Notes under the pieces: generated by a model
Told to the model about the DNA's origin: nothing
Databases searched by the model: none
Seen by the model: only the letters and a program-made list of their open reading frames with translations
Program-made: the position numbers and the translations under genes
Shown: positions 9,183-19,700 of the stretch, one piece after another
Layout: every line of letters starts with the position of its first letter
Position numbering within the stretch: the stretch's first letter is position 1
DNA from: Bradyrhizobium sp. CB3481
GTDB lineage: Bacteria > Pseudomonadota > Alphaproteobacteria > Rhizobiales > Xanthobacteraceae
Reading direction: 5' to 3'
NCBI RefSeq assembly: GCF_029714305.1
Contig: NZ_CP121647.1
Location: 5,600,501-5,664,500, forward strand
DNA length: 64,000 nucleotides

Positions 9183-10489
9183 CTGTCCTCCGCAATGAGA
9201 TGGAAGAACGTGCCGGTGGCGTAGCCGCGTCGCGAGCCGGTCTCCACAACGACCGCGCCGGTCGCGTCACGCACGATAGCCAGGGGTGTATCGGGCTGAG
9301 AGACAATCGTGGAGTAATGGAACTCGTGGCCGCGCAGACGCGTACCAGCCTGATGCCCAGGCATTGGCATCGCAAGCTCCGCAAGCCGATAGCCCAGATG
9401 CATGCGACGTTGGGCAAAACTCGTTTCCAGGCCGAGCAATCCCGTCATCTCGTGATGTACGTCGTTGGCGTCGGTCAGGGCGGAGCCCAGCACCATGTAG
9501 CCCCCGCATTCGCCATGCACCGGCCGCGTCTTCGCAAAGGATGTTAGCGCGCGGCGAAATCGGCGATTTGTTGCGAGTCGGCCAGCGTGCAATTCCGGAT
9601 AGCCGCCCGGCAGCCAGCAGACATCGGCGCTGTCATCAGGGCCTTCATCGGCGAGCGGCGAGAAGGTCACAATCTCGGCTCCGGCTGCGCGCCAGCCCTC
9701 CAGTATGTGCGTATAGACGAACGAGAATGCGGCGTCGCGTGCGAGAGCGATGCGCTGGCCGGGCGGCCTGACGTCTAGACCGTGCGCGTCGCTTGGCGCC
9801 TTCCAGGCGCACGCCGATTGCAGCACCGCATCCAGATCGACATGCTCGGCAACGACGCGCGCGGCCTCTGCAATGAGGCCGTTGATCTCAGCCTGCTCCT
9901 CGGCCTGCACGAGACCCAAGTGCCGCTTCGGCAAGGTGATGGCGGCATGGCGGGGCAAGCCCCCGAATACCGCAATGCCGGCGCCTGACAGGGCGCGGCG
10001 CACCAGGTCTTCGTGCCGCGCGCTGGCGACGCGGTTGAGAACGACGCCGGCAAGACCCACGCCCGCGCGGAAATCGCGCAGTCCCGCAGCCATCGCCGCG
10101 GCGGTTTGCGCCTGTCCGGAGGGATCGATCACGAGTAGGACCGGCCAGTCCATCATCTCGGCGATATCGGCAGTCGCGCCGGTACCCGAGACGCCCGGTG
10201 CGGCAACGCCATCAAACAGGCCCATCGAACCTTCGGCCAGAACGAGGTCCGCATCGGCGCCGCGCGATGCGACCGATTCAATCGCCTCACGACGCATGGC
10301 CCAGCTATCGATGTTCAGCGAGGAGCGCCCCGTGGCGGCCGCGTGAAACGCCGGATCGATATAATCGGGCCCGCTCTTGAAGCACTGCACCTTTAGCCCG
10401 CGATCGCGATAGGCGCGTGCCAGTGCCAGCGTCAGCGTCGTCTTGCCGACACCGGATGCAGGCGCGGAGATGACGAGGCTCGCCGCCAT
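9179..10489 (-). CDS. cobB: Hydrogenobyrinic acid a,c-diamide synthase
   Basis: 436 aa. Amidates the a and c side chains of hydrogenobyrinic acid with glutamine and ATP. The N-terminus has the P-loop SAPASGVGKTTLTLALA, followed by FKSGPDYIDPAFH and LAEGSMGLFDG. The C-terminal triad-type glutaminase domain has the nucleophile in VHGECGGYMVLG (Cys near residue 328). ATG 10489 was chosen over GTG 10492 because GGAAGG lies 7 bases before it. Either start overlaps the cobM stop. It is followed by the cobA relic. Confidence 0.96.
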   Translation of the reverse strand: MAASLVISAPASGVGKTTLTLALARAYRDRGLKVQCFKSGPDYIDPAFHAAATGRSSLNIDSWAMRREAIESVASRGADADLVLAEGSMGLFDGVAAPGVSGTGATADIAEMMDWPVLLVIDPSGQAQTAAAMAAGLRDFRAGVGLAGVVLNRVASARHEDLVRRALSGAGIAVFGGLPRHAAITLPKRHLGLVQAEEQAEINGLIAEAARVVAEHVDLDAVLQSACAWKAPSDAHGLDVRPPGQRIALARDAAFSFVYTHILEGWRAAGAEIVTFSPLADEGPDDSADVCWLPGGYPELHAGRLATNRRFRRALTSFAKTRPVHGECGGYMVLGSALTDANDVHHEMTGLLGLETSFAQRRMHLGYRLAELAMPMPGHQAGTRLRGHEFHYSTIVSQPDTPLAIVRDATGAVVVETGSRRGYATGTFFHLIAEDR

Positions 10490-11271
10490 CACGAGCCTTC
10501 CGGAAAGCGCGGCGTCGGCCCGAGCGGCCGATAGCGGCGGTCATAGTCGGCAGCATACAGGCGGCTTTCTGCGAAATCTTCCGAACCCAGTGTGCGACCG
10601 ACCAGAATGACGGCCGTACGCTCGAGCTCGCTGCTGACAGCAGAATCCAGCGTGCCGAGCGTGGCGCGAATAATGCGCTGGTCCGGCCAGCTCGCGCGCC
10701 AAACGATCGCGACCGGGCAGTCTGCTCCATAGTACGGGGTCAGCTCATCAATCACCTTGGTAAGCAGATGGATCGAGAGATGGATTGCGAGCACCGCACC
10801 GGTCGTGGCAAAGGCGGCGAGTTTTTCGGCCTCCGGTATCGCGCTCGCCCTGCCCGGCATTCGCGTCAGCACGACGGATTGCGCGCGACCCGGCAGCGTG
10901 AGCTCGGCCGCGAGCGCCGCCGCGGCGGCGGAAAAGGCCGGCACCCCTGGCGTGATTGAATAGGGAATTTGCAGCGCAGTCAGCCGGCGCAATTGCTCGC
11001 CCATCGCCGACCAGATCGACAGATCTCCAGAATGCAGCCGTGCCACGTCCTTGCCCTCACGATGCGCGGTGACAAGCTCCGATATGATGTCGTCGAGCGA
11101 TAGTGGGGCAGTGTTGACGATGCGCGCATCCGTTGGGCAATACGCGAGGACTCCCTCCGGCACGAGCGAGCCGGCATAGAGGCAGACCGGACAGGCGGCG
11201 ATGAGATCGCGTCCACGCAAGGTGAGCAGATCGGCTGCGCCCGGTCCGGCGCCGATGAAGTGCACAGTCAT
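10489..11271 (-). CDS. cobM: Precorrin-4 C11-methyltransferase
   Basis: 260 aa. Methylates precorrin-4 at C-11 to give precorrin-5. The N-terminus [18 protein letters not shown] is the SAM-binding start typical of CobM, with [30 protein letters not shown] and [16 protein letters not shown] following. Its ATG overlaps the cobE stop as ATGA and its own stop overlaps the cobB start, so the run cobE-cobM-cobB is translationally coupled. Confidence 0.96.
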   Translation of the reverse strand: MTVHFIGAGPGAADLLTLRGRDLIAACPVCLYAGSLVPEGVLAYCPTDARIVNTAPLSLDDIISELVTAHREGKDVARLHSGDLSIWSAMGEQLRRLTALQIPYSITPGVPAFSAAAAALAAELTLPGRAQSVVLTRMPGRASAIPEAEKLAAFATTGAVLAIHLSIHLLTKVIDELTPYYGADCPVAIVWRASWPDQRIIRATLGTLDSAVSSELERTAVILVGRTLGSEDFAESRLYAADYDRRYRPLGPTPRFPEGS

Positions 11272-11651
11272 TCGCCGTCCCCTTCCGCGATTGCTGCGCT
11301 CGCCATTCGATCTTGAGAAACGGTCCGCGTCGAAACAAGGCGCGCGCCACGGCCTGCCACGGCTAGCGCCGCGGCTTCGGCGACGGAGCCCGTGCCGAAC
11401 TTCGCCCTGATGAATTCGGACTGTGTGGGCGTGATCACGCCAGCCAGGACATCGGCAGGAACGGGTCTGACCGGGACATTGAGTTCACACGCCAGCGCTT
11501 GGAGCGCAGCGGTTTCGGCCTTCTCGCTGACGGTGGCGACTGCAGCGAGACCGTCAGAACCTCCCGCAGCGTCGAGCGCTTCACGAAGCGAAGCAACCAT
11601 CACGTCTCGCTTAAATCCTAAACCTGCGACCTTCACTTCACCGCACTCCAT
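11268..11651 (-). CDS. cobE: CobE/CbiG C-terminal domain protein
   Basis: 127 aa. It has the CobE pattern: [20 protein letters not shown], then [20 protein letters not shown], and [18 protein letters not shown] with [11 protein letters not shown] near the end. CobE is homologous to the C-terminal domain of CbiG and is required in the aerobic pathway; its precise role is unsettled, with binding or handing-on of precorrin intermediates suggested. The start at 11651 overlaps the end of cobL by 19 bp. A GTG at 11636 is an alternative start. Confidence 0.9.
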   Translation of the reverse strand: MECGEVKVAGLGFKRDVMVASLREALDAAGGSDGLAAVATVSEKAETAALQALACELNVPVRPVPADVLAGVITPTQSEFIRAKFGTGSVAEAAALAVAGRGARLVSTRTVSQDRMASAAIAEGDGE

Positions 11652-12814
11652 TGCACGACCGGCCGCGCCGCCTCCCAGGAGCGATAACGTCCGAGGTGAC
11701 CGGCATGCGCGATCTCGACCCGCATCAGTTCGCCGCCGTGGCGTTGATGCAGGTCACAAAGCAGCGCCTCTGTCTCCAGCGTAACTGCGTGGGCAACCAT
11801 CCGCGTTCCTGCCTCGATGCGCGACCAGACGGCATCGAACATCGCTGCGTCGGCCCCACCGCCGATGAAGACGGCTTGCGGCGTCTCAAGGCCTGAAAGG
11901 ATCTGAGGTGCCGCTCCCTCGATCACGCTGATCCGATGCGTCAGGCCGAAGGCCGCGGCGTTGCTGCGGATGTTCGCTGCACGATCGCCCCGCGCTTCAA
12001 TTGCGATCGCCGTGCCACCGCAGAGAGCCCATTCTATGGATATCGAACCGGAGCCCGCGCCGATGTCCCACAACCTTTCACCGGGCCTCGGCGCCAACGC
12101 CGAGAGCGCGAGCGCGCGCATCGGCCGTTTGGTGATCTGGCAGTCATGCACGAAGAGCGCGTCTGAAAGGCCGGAGGCGCGCGGAACTCCGTCCGGTCCA
12201 GTGGCTTCGAGCGCAATTGCCAGCGGACCGACGCCCGCATCGGCCGCGTAGCTGTCAGCTCGATACAGTATCACAAGTTCGCGCGGCCCACCGAGCGCGG
12301 CGAGACTCCACAGCGGTGACGCGCCCCAGCCGCGCGCCGTCAGCCAGCTGGCAAGATCGCCGGCTGCCCTGCCGTCGCGCACGAGACAGATGATGCGAGC
12401 TCCGCGTGCGAGATGCGGCACTAGGCGTTCGAAGGGCGCGGCATGAAGTCCGAGACAAATGACAGATTCGAGCCGCCAGCCCAGCCGCGCCGCGGCAAGA
12501 GAGAATGTCGAGGGAGCAGGATGCGCGATCCATTCGCTCCTGCTCAGCCGCCCCGCAAGGTTGCTACCGATACCGTGCCAGAACGGATCGCCCGAGGCGA
12601 GCACCGCTGTTGGACGCCCACGGCACGCCAGCACGCAGTCCGCATCGAAGGGCACCGGCCAGCGATGACCGCGGCCGTTAATGCCGGCGAGGACGAGATG
12701 CCGTTCGCTGCCGAACACGGTCTCGGCTTCCCCAAGCGCCTTTCGGCTTGCTTCCGAGAGGCCGACAAGGCCATCTTCGCCAATGCCGATAATTGTCAGC
12801 CAGGGATTATCCAT
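11633..12814 (-). CDS. cobL: Precorrin-6B C5,15-methyltransferase (decarboxylating)
   Basis: 393 aa from the ATG at 12814 (MDNPWLTIIGIGEDGLVG). Two domains are visible: an N-terminal CbiE-like tetrapyrrole methylase for C-5, and a C-terminal CbiT-like domain with the SAM loop LWDIGAGSGSISIEW near residue 240, which decarboxylates and methylates at C-15. The product is precorrin-8. A start 15 bases further out is also open. Its start codon overlaps the start codon of cobK on the other strand. It is the first minus-strand gene after the inverted cobK and leads cobE-cobM-cobB. Confidence 0.96.
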   Translation of the reverse strand: MDNPWLTIIGIGEDGLVGLSEASRKALGEAETVFGSERHLVLAGINGRGHRWPVPFDADCVLACRGRPTAVLASGDPFWHGIGSNLAGRLSRSEWIAHPAPSTFSLAAARLGWRLESVICLGLHAAPFERLVPHLARGARIICLVRDGRAAGDLASWLTARGWGASPLWSLAALGGPRELVILYRADSYAADAGVGPLAIALEATGPDGVPRASGLSDALFVHDCQITKRPMRALALSALAPRPGERLWDIGAGSGSISIEWALCGGTAIAIEARGDRAANIRSNAAAFGLTHRISVIEGAAPQILSGLETPQAVFIGGGADAAMFDAVWSRIEAGTRMVAHAVTLETEALLCDLHQRHGGELMRVEIAHAGHLGRYRSWEAARPVVQWSAVK

Positions 12815-13562
12815 GATGCGCGTCCTCATTCTGGGCGGAACGAGCGATGCTAATCTGCTTGCGGCTGCCGCCGCGCGCGCGGGGCTCGACGCGATCTATT
12901 CGTATGCCGGACGGACGCGAGCTCCGAGCGGCCAGTCGCTGCCAACCCGCATCGGCGGGTTTGGCGGCGCGAGTGGTCTTGCCGAATACATTCGTCGGGA
13001 AGGAATTACGCATCTCATCGATGCGACCCATCCCTTCGCCGCCGATATGAGCCGCAACGCGGTTGCGGCGTGCGAGGCGACCAGGACGCCCCTGATCGCG
13101 CTCGAGCGCGAGCCCTGGGCGAAAATGCCCGGAGACAATTGGATCGAGGTCTCGGATATCACTTCCGCTGTCGCGGCGTTGCCGGAGAATCCCGCGCGAG
13201 TGTTTCTTGCGATCGGTCGGCAGCATATTGAACGCTTCAGCACCAAGCCTCAGCACGTCTACACTTTGAGGTTTGTCGATCCTCCCGATAGATCGCTGCC
13301 GTTTCCGGACGCCGATCTCATCGTGTCGCGCGGACCATTCACCCTTACCGGCGAATTGGAGATGATGCGCTCGCGCGGCATCGAATGGATCGTTGCCCGT
13401 AATGCCGGGGGAACCGGCGCACGTGCCAAGATCGACGCCGCGCGCGAGTTTGGCCTTCCCGTTGTCATGCTCACGCGGCCCGAATTGCCCGTTAGGCTGC
13501 GAGTGGAAAGCGTAGCCGAAGTCATGCAATGGCTCAGTCATCGGGCGTGCCTCGGGGCATAG
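12813..13562 (+). CDS. cobK: Precorrin-6A reductase
   Basis: 249 aa. Reduces precorrin-6A with NADPH to precorrin-6B. The sequence starts MMRVLILGGTSDANLLA, a nucleotide-binding start, followed by RIGGFGGASGLAEYI, HLIDATHPFAADMSRNAV, the LAIGRQHIERF block and DLIVSRGPFTLTGELEMM. It is the only gene on the plus strand between cobJ and cobL. It overlaps the 3' end of cobJ by 25 bp, and its ATG overlaps the cobL ATG on the opposite strand. It is therefore antisense to any transcript running from cobJ into cobL. Confidence 0.96.
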   Translation: MMRVLILGGTSDANLLAAAAARAGLDAIYSYAGRTRAPSGQSLPTRIGGFGGASGLAEYIRREGITHLIDATHPFAADMSRNAVAACEATRTPLIALEREPWAKMPGDNWIEVSDITSAVAALPENPARVFLAIGRQHIERFSTKPQHVYTLRFVDPPDRSLPFPDADLIVSRGPFTLTGELEMMRSRGIEWIVARNAGGTGARAKIDAAREFGLPVVMLTRPELPVRLRVESVAEVMQWLSHRACLGA

Positions 13563-14272
13563 ACCCAGGGACCGACGCGACGTGTCGCCGAATTACCGAG
13601 GATGACAAGGGTTCTCATGTCGGCCATCTCCGGCCGCGCCTCGTGCAGCATCACTGTTTCAATTCGCTCCTTAGGCGTACTGATAGCGTGCGCGAAGATC
13701 ACCAGGCGTTCGCCGCAGCTCGCCTCCTTCAGAACTGAGAGCGCGCGTCCAAAGCCCTCGGGCCGGCTCACTGAGCGCGGATTGTACATCGCGATCGCGA
13801 AGTCGGCCTCTGCGGCAAGCCGCAGACGCTTCTCGATCGTCGACCACGGCTTCAGATTGTCGGAGAGATTGATCGCGCAAAAATCGTGGCCGAGCGGCGC
13901 GCCGGCGCGCGCAGCCGCAGCCAGCATCGCGGTCACGCCGGGCAATACGCGAATAGCAAGCCCCTGCCATTGCGGTGCCGCTTCGAGCGCTTCGAACACG
14001 GCGGAAGCCATCGCGAATACTCCCGGATCGCCGGAGGAAACCATAATGACGCGGCCTCCTCCCGATGCCAGCCGCAAGGCGTCCTTTGCGCGCTGCAACT
14101 CCATGCGATTGTCTGATGGATGCAGCGTCAGCCCTTCACGCGGCTCCACGCGCGCGACATAGGGTGCATAGCCCACCACGTCGGTTGCAACGGCGAGCGC
14201 GGCGGAAACTTCCGGCGTGACCAGCGCTTTATCGCCCGGCCCAAGTCCCGCGATTGTTAACGTACCAGTCAT
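13538..14272 (-). CDS. cobJ: Precorrin-3B C17-methyltransferase
   Basis: 244 aa from ATG 14272 (MTGTLTIAGLGPGDKALVTP); the start is fixed by an ATGA overlap with the cobI stop. Methylates C-17 of precorrin-3B and drives ring contraction to precorrin-4. Signatures are DVVGYAPYVARV, VIMVSSGDPGVFAMASAVFE, VLPGVTAMLAAAA, GHDFCAINLSDNLKPW and AMYNPRSVSRPEGF. It is the last gene of the cobW-led run before the inverted cobK. Confidence 0.97.
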   Translation of the reverse strand: MTGTLTIAGLGPGDKALVTPEVSAALAVATDVVGYAPYVARVEPREGLTLHPSDNRMELQRAKDALRLASGGGRVIMVSSGDPGVFAMASAVFEALEAAPQWQGLAIRVLPGVTAMLAAAARAGAPLGHDFCAINLSDNLKPWSTIEKRLRLAAEADFAIAMYNPRSVSRPEGFGRALSVLKEASCGERLVIFAHAISTPKERIETVMLHEARPEMADMRTLVILGNSATRRVGPWVYAPRHAR

Positions 14273-15000
14273 TCGGCGGCCTCCATTCGCCGCCCATGCC
14301 CATGCACTAGCACGATCGCGAAATAGGGACACTCGGTCTCATCCACATCCTTTAGCCGCACGACGCGCTCGCCCGGCATAGTGCCGCGTTCGATCAACCA
14401 TGCATCGCCAAGTCGGTCAGCGGCTTGGAGGGCACGGCGCACCTTATTCAGATTGCGCCCGGTCTTCATAATGACGAGCGCATCGGAATTGCGCACGCGC
14501 CGCTCGAGCTTGTCCTCCGCCAGCGTGCCCATTAGCACCGTCATCACATCGTCGCCGAGTGCGATTGGCCGTCCGACCGAATTCCAGCAACCGGCCATGC
14601 CGGGAATGCCCGCGATCACCTCGATCTCGACTCGTCCCTGCAGACGGGCGTGGAGGTGCATGAAGGAACCATAGAAGTAAGGATCGCCCTCGCAGAGCAC
14701 GACGATGTCGATGGCGCGGGCGAGCCGCGCAAGACGCTCCGCCCATTCGTCGTAAAAGGCAGCGAGGAGGCGTACATATTCCGGACTATCGAAGGCAATC
14801 TCCGTAGTGACTGGATATTCCATCGGATATTCGCAGACGTCATTTGCCAGCAGCCCATCGACAATGCGTCGAGCCTGTCCGCGGCGTCCCTTCTTGCGGA
14901 AATAAGCAATGTGCTTGGCGGCGCGGACCTCGCGATCGGCACGCACGCTCATCAACTCCGGATTGCCTGGCCCGAGGCCGCAACAGATGATGCGCCCCAT
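14269..15000 (-). CDS. cobI: Precorrin-2 C20-methyltransferase
   Basis: 243 aa. Adds the C-20 methyl group to precorrin-2, giving precorrin-3A. It starts MGRIICCGLGPGNPELMSVR and has AYFRKKGRRGQAR, VLCEGDPYFYGSFMHLH and EVIAGIPGMAGCW, as in CobI/CbiL. The ATG lies 2 bp after the cobH stop and its own stop overlaps cobJ. Confidence 0.96.
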   Translation of the reverse strand: MGRIICCGLGPGNPELMSVRADREVRAAKHIAYFRKKGRRGQARRIVDGLLANDVCEYPMEYPVTTEIAFDSPEYVRLLAAFYDEWAERLARLARAIDIVVLCEGDPYFYGSFMHLHARLQGRVEIEVIAGIPGMAGCWNSVGRPIALGDDVMTVLMGTLAEDKLERRVRNSDALVIMKTGRNLNKVRRALQAADRLGDAWLIERGTMPGERVVRLKDVDETECPYFAIVLVHGHGRRMEAAE

Positions 15001-15002
15001 GG

Positions 15003-15632
15003 CTATTCGCTCCGGCTTGCCAGCGCATTCACGGCGGCAACCGCTATAGCGGAGCCGCCAAGACGTCCCTCGATGGTCAGCGCCGGTGCGGGCGGGTCGG
15101 CCATCAGCGCGGCCTTTGCTTCAGCGGCGCCGATAAAGCCGACCGGACAACCAATGATCGCTGCCGGCCTTGGACAGTTGCGATCCTCCAGCATGTTGAG
15201 GAGGTGAAACAATGCGGTCGGTGCATTCCCGATGCTGACGATCGCGCCATCCAGACGCGCTCGCCACAGCTCCAGCGCTGCAGCCGAGCGGGTGTTGCAC
15301 ATAGATTTTGCGAGCGACGGCACCGCGGGATCGTCGAGTGTGCAGATGATGGCGTTGTCGGCCGGCAGGCGCGCGCGCGTGATTCCCTCCGCCACCATGC
15401 GCGTGTCGCAGAGGATAGGCGCGCCATTCAACAGTGCGGACCGCGCGATGCGCGCCATGCCGGGCGTGAAACGGATGTAGGATTCGAGACCCACCATGCC
15501 CGCAGCATGGATCATGCGCACGGCCACCGACTCCTCGTCGGCCGAAAAGCGCTCAAGGTCCGCCTCGGCACGGATGGTGGCGAAGGACTGACGGTAGATC
15601 GCTGCGCCATTGGTCTCATAGACGTGTGGCAT
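15003..15632 (-). CDS. cobH: Precorrin-8X methylmutase
   Basis: 209 aa from ATG 15632 (MPHVYETNGAAIYRQSFATI). Moves the methyl group from C-11 to C-12 to give hydrogenobyrinic acid. Visible are the catalytic-histidine block VAVRMIHAAGMVGLE, GAPILCDTRMVAEGITR and IIGCPVGFIGAAEAK. An upstream extension of the frame lies inside cobG and was rejected. The start overlaps the cobG stop as ATGA. Confidence 0.97.
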   Translation of the reverse strand: MPHVYETNGAAIYRQSFATIRAEADLERFSADEESVAVRMIHAAGMVGLESYIRFTPGMARIARSALLNGAPILCDTRMVAEGITRARLPADNAIICTLDDPAVPSLAKSMCNTRSAAALELWRARLDGAIVSIGNAPTALFHLLNMLEDRNCPRPAAIIGCPVGFIGAAEAKAALMADPPAPALTIEGRLGGSAIAVAAVNALASRSE

Positions 15633-16795
15633 CAGCGCTCTCCCGTAAGAACGGAAGGATCTGCGATCATGCGGCCGGGGCTCAGTCCACGTAAGACCGG
15701 CGCCTCTCTTGTCGAGCCGCCGCGGACGAGATCGAACCCATTTCTGGTTGCGATAAGAGTGATCGAAGCCGCGCCGGAATGGGCACAGCCTTTGGTGCAA
15801 CCGGAGACGTGGAGCTGGTAATCGGCGGCAATGTGAGGCGCAAGCGCCGCCGCAAATGCGCGGGTATCGGCATGCGCATCACAGCAGGCGGGCGCACCGC
15901 TGCAGGCGACAGCGCGCAGAATCGGATCGTCGGCTTGGGTGATGAGGCCCTCGCAGCCGGGCATTTCACGCAACTCTTCCGCCAGGATCATGCGCCACGG
16001 CGTCATTCGTAATCCTGGCGCGCATCCAGCCAGATCGGAGAGCGCCGCATGTGTCACTTGCCCAAATGCGGCGCCGACCATCGCGCCTTGCGGATAGATT
16101 CGCGGACGCGGCTCGGCGATCATTCGAGCCGGCTCAACGTGGCCACGAAGCGCGTCTGGCAATTTTTCGCCAGCGCGGATGTACGCTGCCATTCGCCCTC
16201 GCCCGTCTCTGGCACCGCCGGAGGTGACGAACCATTCGGCAAGCGCGAGCGCGAACTTTATGGCGTCTCTTCGCGTGACAGGGTGACCATGCTCAGCGCC
16301 GTCGGCACGCACGATCAGCTCTCCCGCCAGGCTACGCTCGATGCGGATATCGGCGGAGGCGTTGGCAAGCGCGCGCTCCATACTGCAATCGACAGCGAAG
16401 CCGAATTTGGTCGGCAGGCCGGGCGGTCCCATCGCAAGCTCTTGCTCAAGTTCTGCTGCGAGCAAACAGGTGTCGTCACTTGCGCTCCAGAAAGGCGTGA
16501 CCAGGATGTTGCGCCGCGCCTCCGACTCGGGATCCGGATCGACCAGGTGCAGCCAAGAGAGTTCCTCGATCAGCGGCCGGTGACCTTTATCGCTGATGCC
16601 CCTGATTTGCAGATTGCCCCGGCTGGTCAGATCGATCAGGCCATTGCCGTAGCGCTTGGCCAGCGCTGCAATTCCTGCCGCCTGCTTCGCATCAAGCCGG
16701 CTACGACGTGGCCGGATACGAACCAGGAGCCCATCTCCCGACCGCATCGGCCGTAAGGCACCGGGACACCAGCCCTTGATCGCAACCGCGCTCAT
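15632..16795 (-). CDS. cobG: Precorrin-3B synthase
   Basis: 387 aa from ATG 16795, fixed by the ATGA overlap with cobN. This oxygen-using monooxygenase of the aerobic pathway converts precorrin-3A to precorrin-3B. It belongs to the sulphite/nitrite reductase fold. LIDLTSRGNLQIRGI lies near the N-terminus, and the [4Fe-4S]/sirohaem-type cysteine pattern is seen in CSGAPACCDAH and HVSGCTKGCAHSG near the C-terminus. Its presence shows that this is the aerobic route. Confidence 0.95.
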   Translation of the reverse strand: MSAVAIKGWCPGALRPMRSGDGLLVRIRPRRSRLDAKQAAGIAALAKRYGNGLIDLTSRGNLQIRGISDKGHRPLIEELSWLHLVDPDPESEARRNILVTPFWSASDDTCLLAAELEQELAMGPPGLPTKFGFAVDCSMERALANASADIRIERSLAGELIVRADGAEHGHPVTRRDAIKFALALAEWFVTSGGARDGRGRMAAYIRAGEKLPDALRGHVEPARMIAEPRPRIYPQGAMVGAAFGQVTHAALSDLAGCAPGLRMTPWRMILAEELREMPGCEGLITQADDPILRAVACSGAPACCDAHADTRAFAAALAPHIAADYQLHVSGCTKGCAHSGAASITLIATRNGFDLVRGGSTREAPVLRGLSPGRMIADPSVLTGER

Positions 16796-19700
16796 GAGGC
16801 CTCCCGCAGCGCGGCCGCAATCGAATTGCGCCGGGTACGCCAAAGCGCAGCTTCATGCAATCGAGTGAAGCATGATTCGATCGCCACGAGCGCCGCCGGA
16901 TTCTCGCGTGCCATGAAAGTGCGAACGTCCTCGCTACCAAGCGTCGCGTTATAATAGAGATCGAACAGTTGCGACGGCACGGCCTGCGCGAGATGGGCGA
17001 AGGCTGCCATGTGCTCAAGTGTCGCCGCGATCTCGGCCGCCCCTCGAAAGCCGTGGCGCATCATCCCGGCAATCCATTTCGGATTGGCGGCGCGCGAACG
17101 TACGACGCGCGATATCTCCTCGGTCAACGAGCGTGCATGCGGCTGATCTGGGCGCGTGGCATCGAGGTGATAAAGTGAAGGGGCGGCGATGCCCAGGCGC
17201 GCCGCGGCCGCCGCAGCGCCCGCCTGGTGTACGGCATAGTCTGAGGCTAATAGCAGGTCAGTTTCTGGCAGGTCTTGCGCGTGGACGAAGGCATCGGTGG
17301 AAACGAGCCTTGCCTCGATACCTGAGCGATCAGGGCGCATCGTGCCGTCGGGCGCGAACGTCCACGATGAAGCTGAAAGCCAAGCTTCGCCGGCGGCATT
17401 TTGCGAACCTTGGGTGAATACATCCGGTATCGATGCCATACCGACACCGTACTGCCCCGGCCGAGGCCCGAACACGCGCGCGGCGCGATGGCGATAGGGA
17501 TTCTCGTCGCCTTCCTCGCCGCGTTCAGAAAGCGCTACGGCCGCCGCCTCGAATAGTTGCGCAAGAGATGGAAAGACATCGCGAAACAGTCCTGAAACGC
17601 GCAGCGTCACATCGATGCGCGGCCGGCCAAGCGCGGCTGGCGCGATGATCTCATAACCCGAGACCCGACCTGACCCGTGATCCCAGCGCGGCGCGATGCC
17701 TGCAAGGTGCAGGGCCATCGCAAAATCCTCGCCTGCGGTGCGCATGGTGGATGAACCCCAGAGATCAACCAGCAGCCCCTTTGGCCAATCGCCGTGATCC
17801 TGCAGGTGACGGCGCAGCAATTCCTCGGCAAGCTTGATTCCTTGCGCATGCGCCGAGGGCGTAGGCACCGCGCGGGGATCGACGGTGAACAGATTGCGCC
17901 CCGTTGGCAGCACATCGCCCCGCCCACGATGCGGCGAGCCTGCCGGGCCCGGAGCAACGCGTCGACCAAAGAGCGCGTCAAGCAGCGCACCCTTTTCCGC
18001 ATCGCCGCACCCCCCGCGACCGAACACATGCAGGCCATCACCGAACTGGCTCTCCTTGAGATCGCACACGAAGCGATCGATCCGGGGAATGGCCTCCGCC
18101 GGAGCGGCCGAGGCGCCAAGGCCGAGATCCTCTTCCAGGCCCGCGGCACGCGCTTCATCGCGGATCGCTATAATCAGGCGGTGGCGGCGCGCGGGATCGA
18201 GACCATCAGCCGTAGAATACTCATCGAGGAGTTGCTCGAGCGGACGCAACCCTTTAGGCAACGCGGCCTGGGCCAGCGGCGGCGGCAAATGGCCGATCGT
18301 GACCGCACCGATGCGCCGCTTGGCCTGGGCTGCCTCACCGGGATCGTTGACGATAAAGGGATAGACCACCGGCACGTCGCCAATCAGTGCTTCCGGCCAG
18401 CAGGTAGCCGACAGCGCGACCGACTTGCCGGGCAGCCACTCCAGAGTTCCATGCGTGCCCATGTGGACGACCGCGTCGACCTCTTGCTGCCTCAGCCAGA
18501 GATAGAACGCGATATAGGCGTGGCGAGGCGTGTGCGAGAGATCGTGATACTCGGTGTCACGATTGGTGACATCCCCGCGTTCCGGCTGAACGGTGATAAT
18601 CGCCTTCCCACGCTCGATCGCTGAGAAATGAAATTCGCCGTCACTGCAGGCGGGATCGTTCTCCGGCGCACCCCAGGCGCGCGCGAGATCATCCTGCAGC
18701 TGGTGCGGAAGTCTCGCCAGCTCCTCACCGTAATCAGCAACGCTAAAGGTCAATTTCTCCTGCAGGAGAGCGGCACTAAGCGCTTCTGTTGCCTTCACGT
18801 CAAAACCGGCATCGCCGAGATCGGACAATAGCGTTTCCACCGAACCAAGCGCGTCGAGCCCGACCGCATGCGCGATCTGGTGCGGACGACCCGGATAGTT
18901 CGAGAGCACAATCGCCAACCGCTTCGTGCATGCCGGCTTGTTCGCGAGCCTGTGCCAGGCCGCCACCCGATCTACCACAGCCCCGACACGTTCGTCGTCG
19001 GGCATGTGCACCAGGTGCGCGAATTGCAGATCAGGATCGCGTGCGCTCGGCGACTTGAAGCTGACCACGCCTGCCAGCAGCCGGCCGTCAACCTCCGGCA
19101 ACACCACGTGCATCGCCAGATCGCCCGGCGAGAGACCGCGAAGCGATTGCGACCACTCATCGCGCCGGGCCGTCGACAATGCGACCTGGAACACCGGACA
19201 GGATGCTGCATCGAAAGGCGTCGTGCCGTCGTCGGTGACCGCAGAGAAGGCGGTTGCATTGACGATCACAGCAGGCGGGCATTGCTCGAATTGTCGTTTA
19301 AGCCAATTCGCCACACCGGCCGTTTTTAGAGAGGTGACGAACACGCCATACGCATCAAAACCCTTCTTCCGCAGGGCTGTGATCAGCGCGTCGACCGGAG
19401 CGGTATCGACTGCGGTGAGATAGGATCGATAGAAGGTGACGAGCGCACGCCGCCCCCGATCGGGGTTGTTTGGCAGCGCCACGATTGCACCACGATACGG
19501 ATCGTAGAAACCGATCTCGGGAATTTCAACTTCGCCGGCGACAGGTCCCGCGTAGAGACCCGAGGCCAGCGCGAGTTGGGCGATTGCTGCCTGCGCCGCA
19601 ACCGTTCCGCCCTTGTCGCACAACGCCTTCAGCCGTCCGAGCGTCGAGACGGGTAATGTCGAAAGCGCATCCAGCCGCGGATCGTGACGACCGTCCGCTG

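Noticed and set aside
8611..9417. Long minus-strand open frame of 268 codons across the riboswitch and cobA relic
   Set aside because: It lies in a third frame over the cobB end, the cobA remnant and the cobalamin riboswitch, has no family resemblance, and is explained by high GC content.
12807..13541. Long minus-strand frame opposite cobK
   Set aside because: Shadow of cobK; no domain, and the plus-strand protein is clearly CobK.
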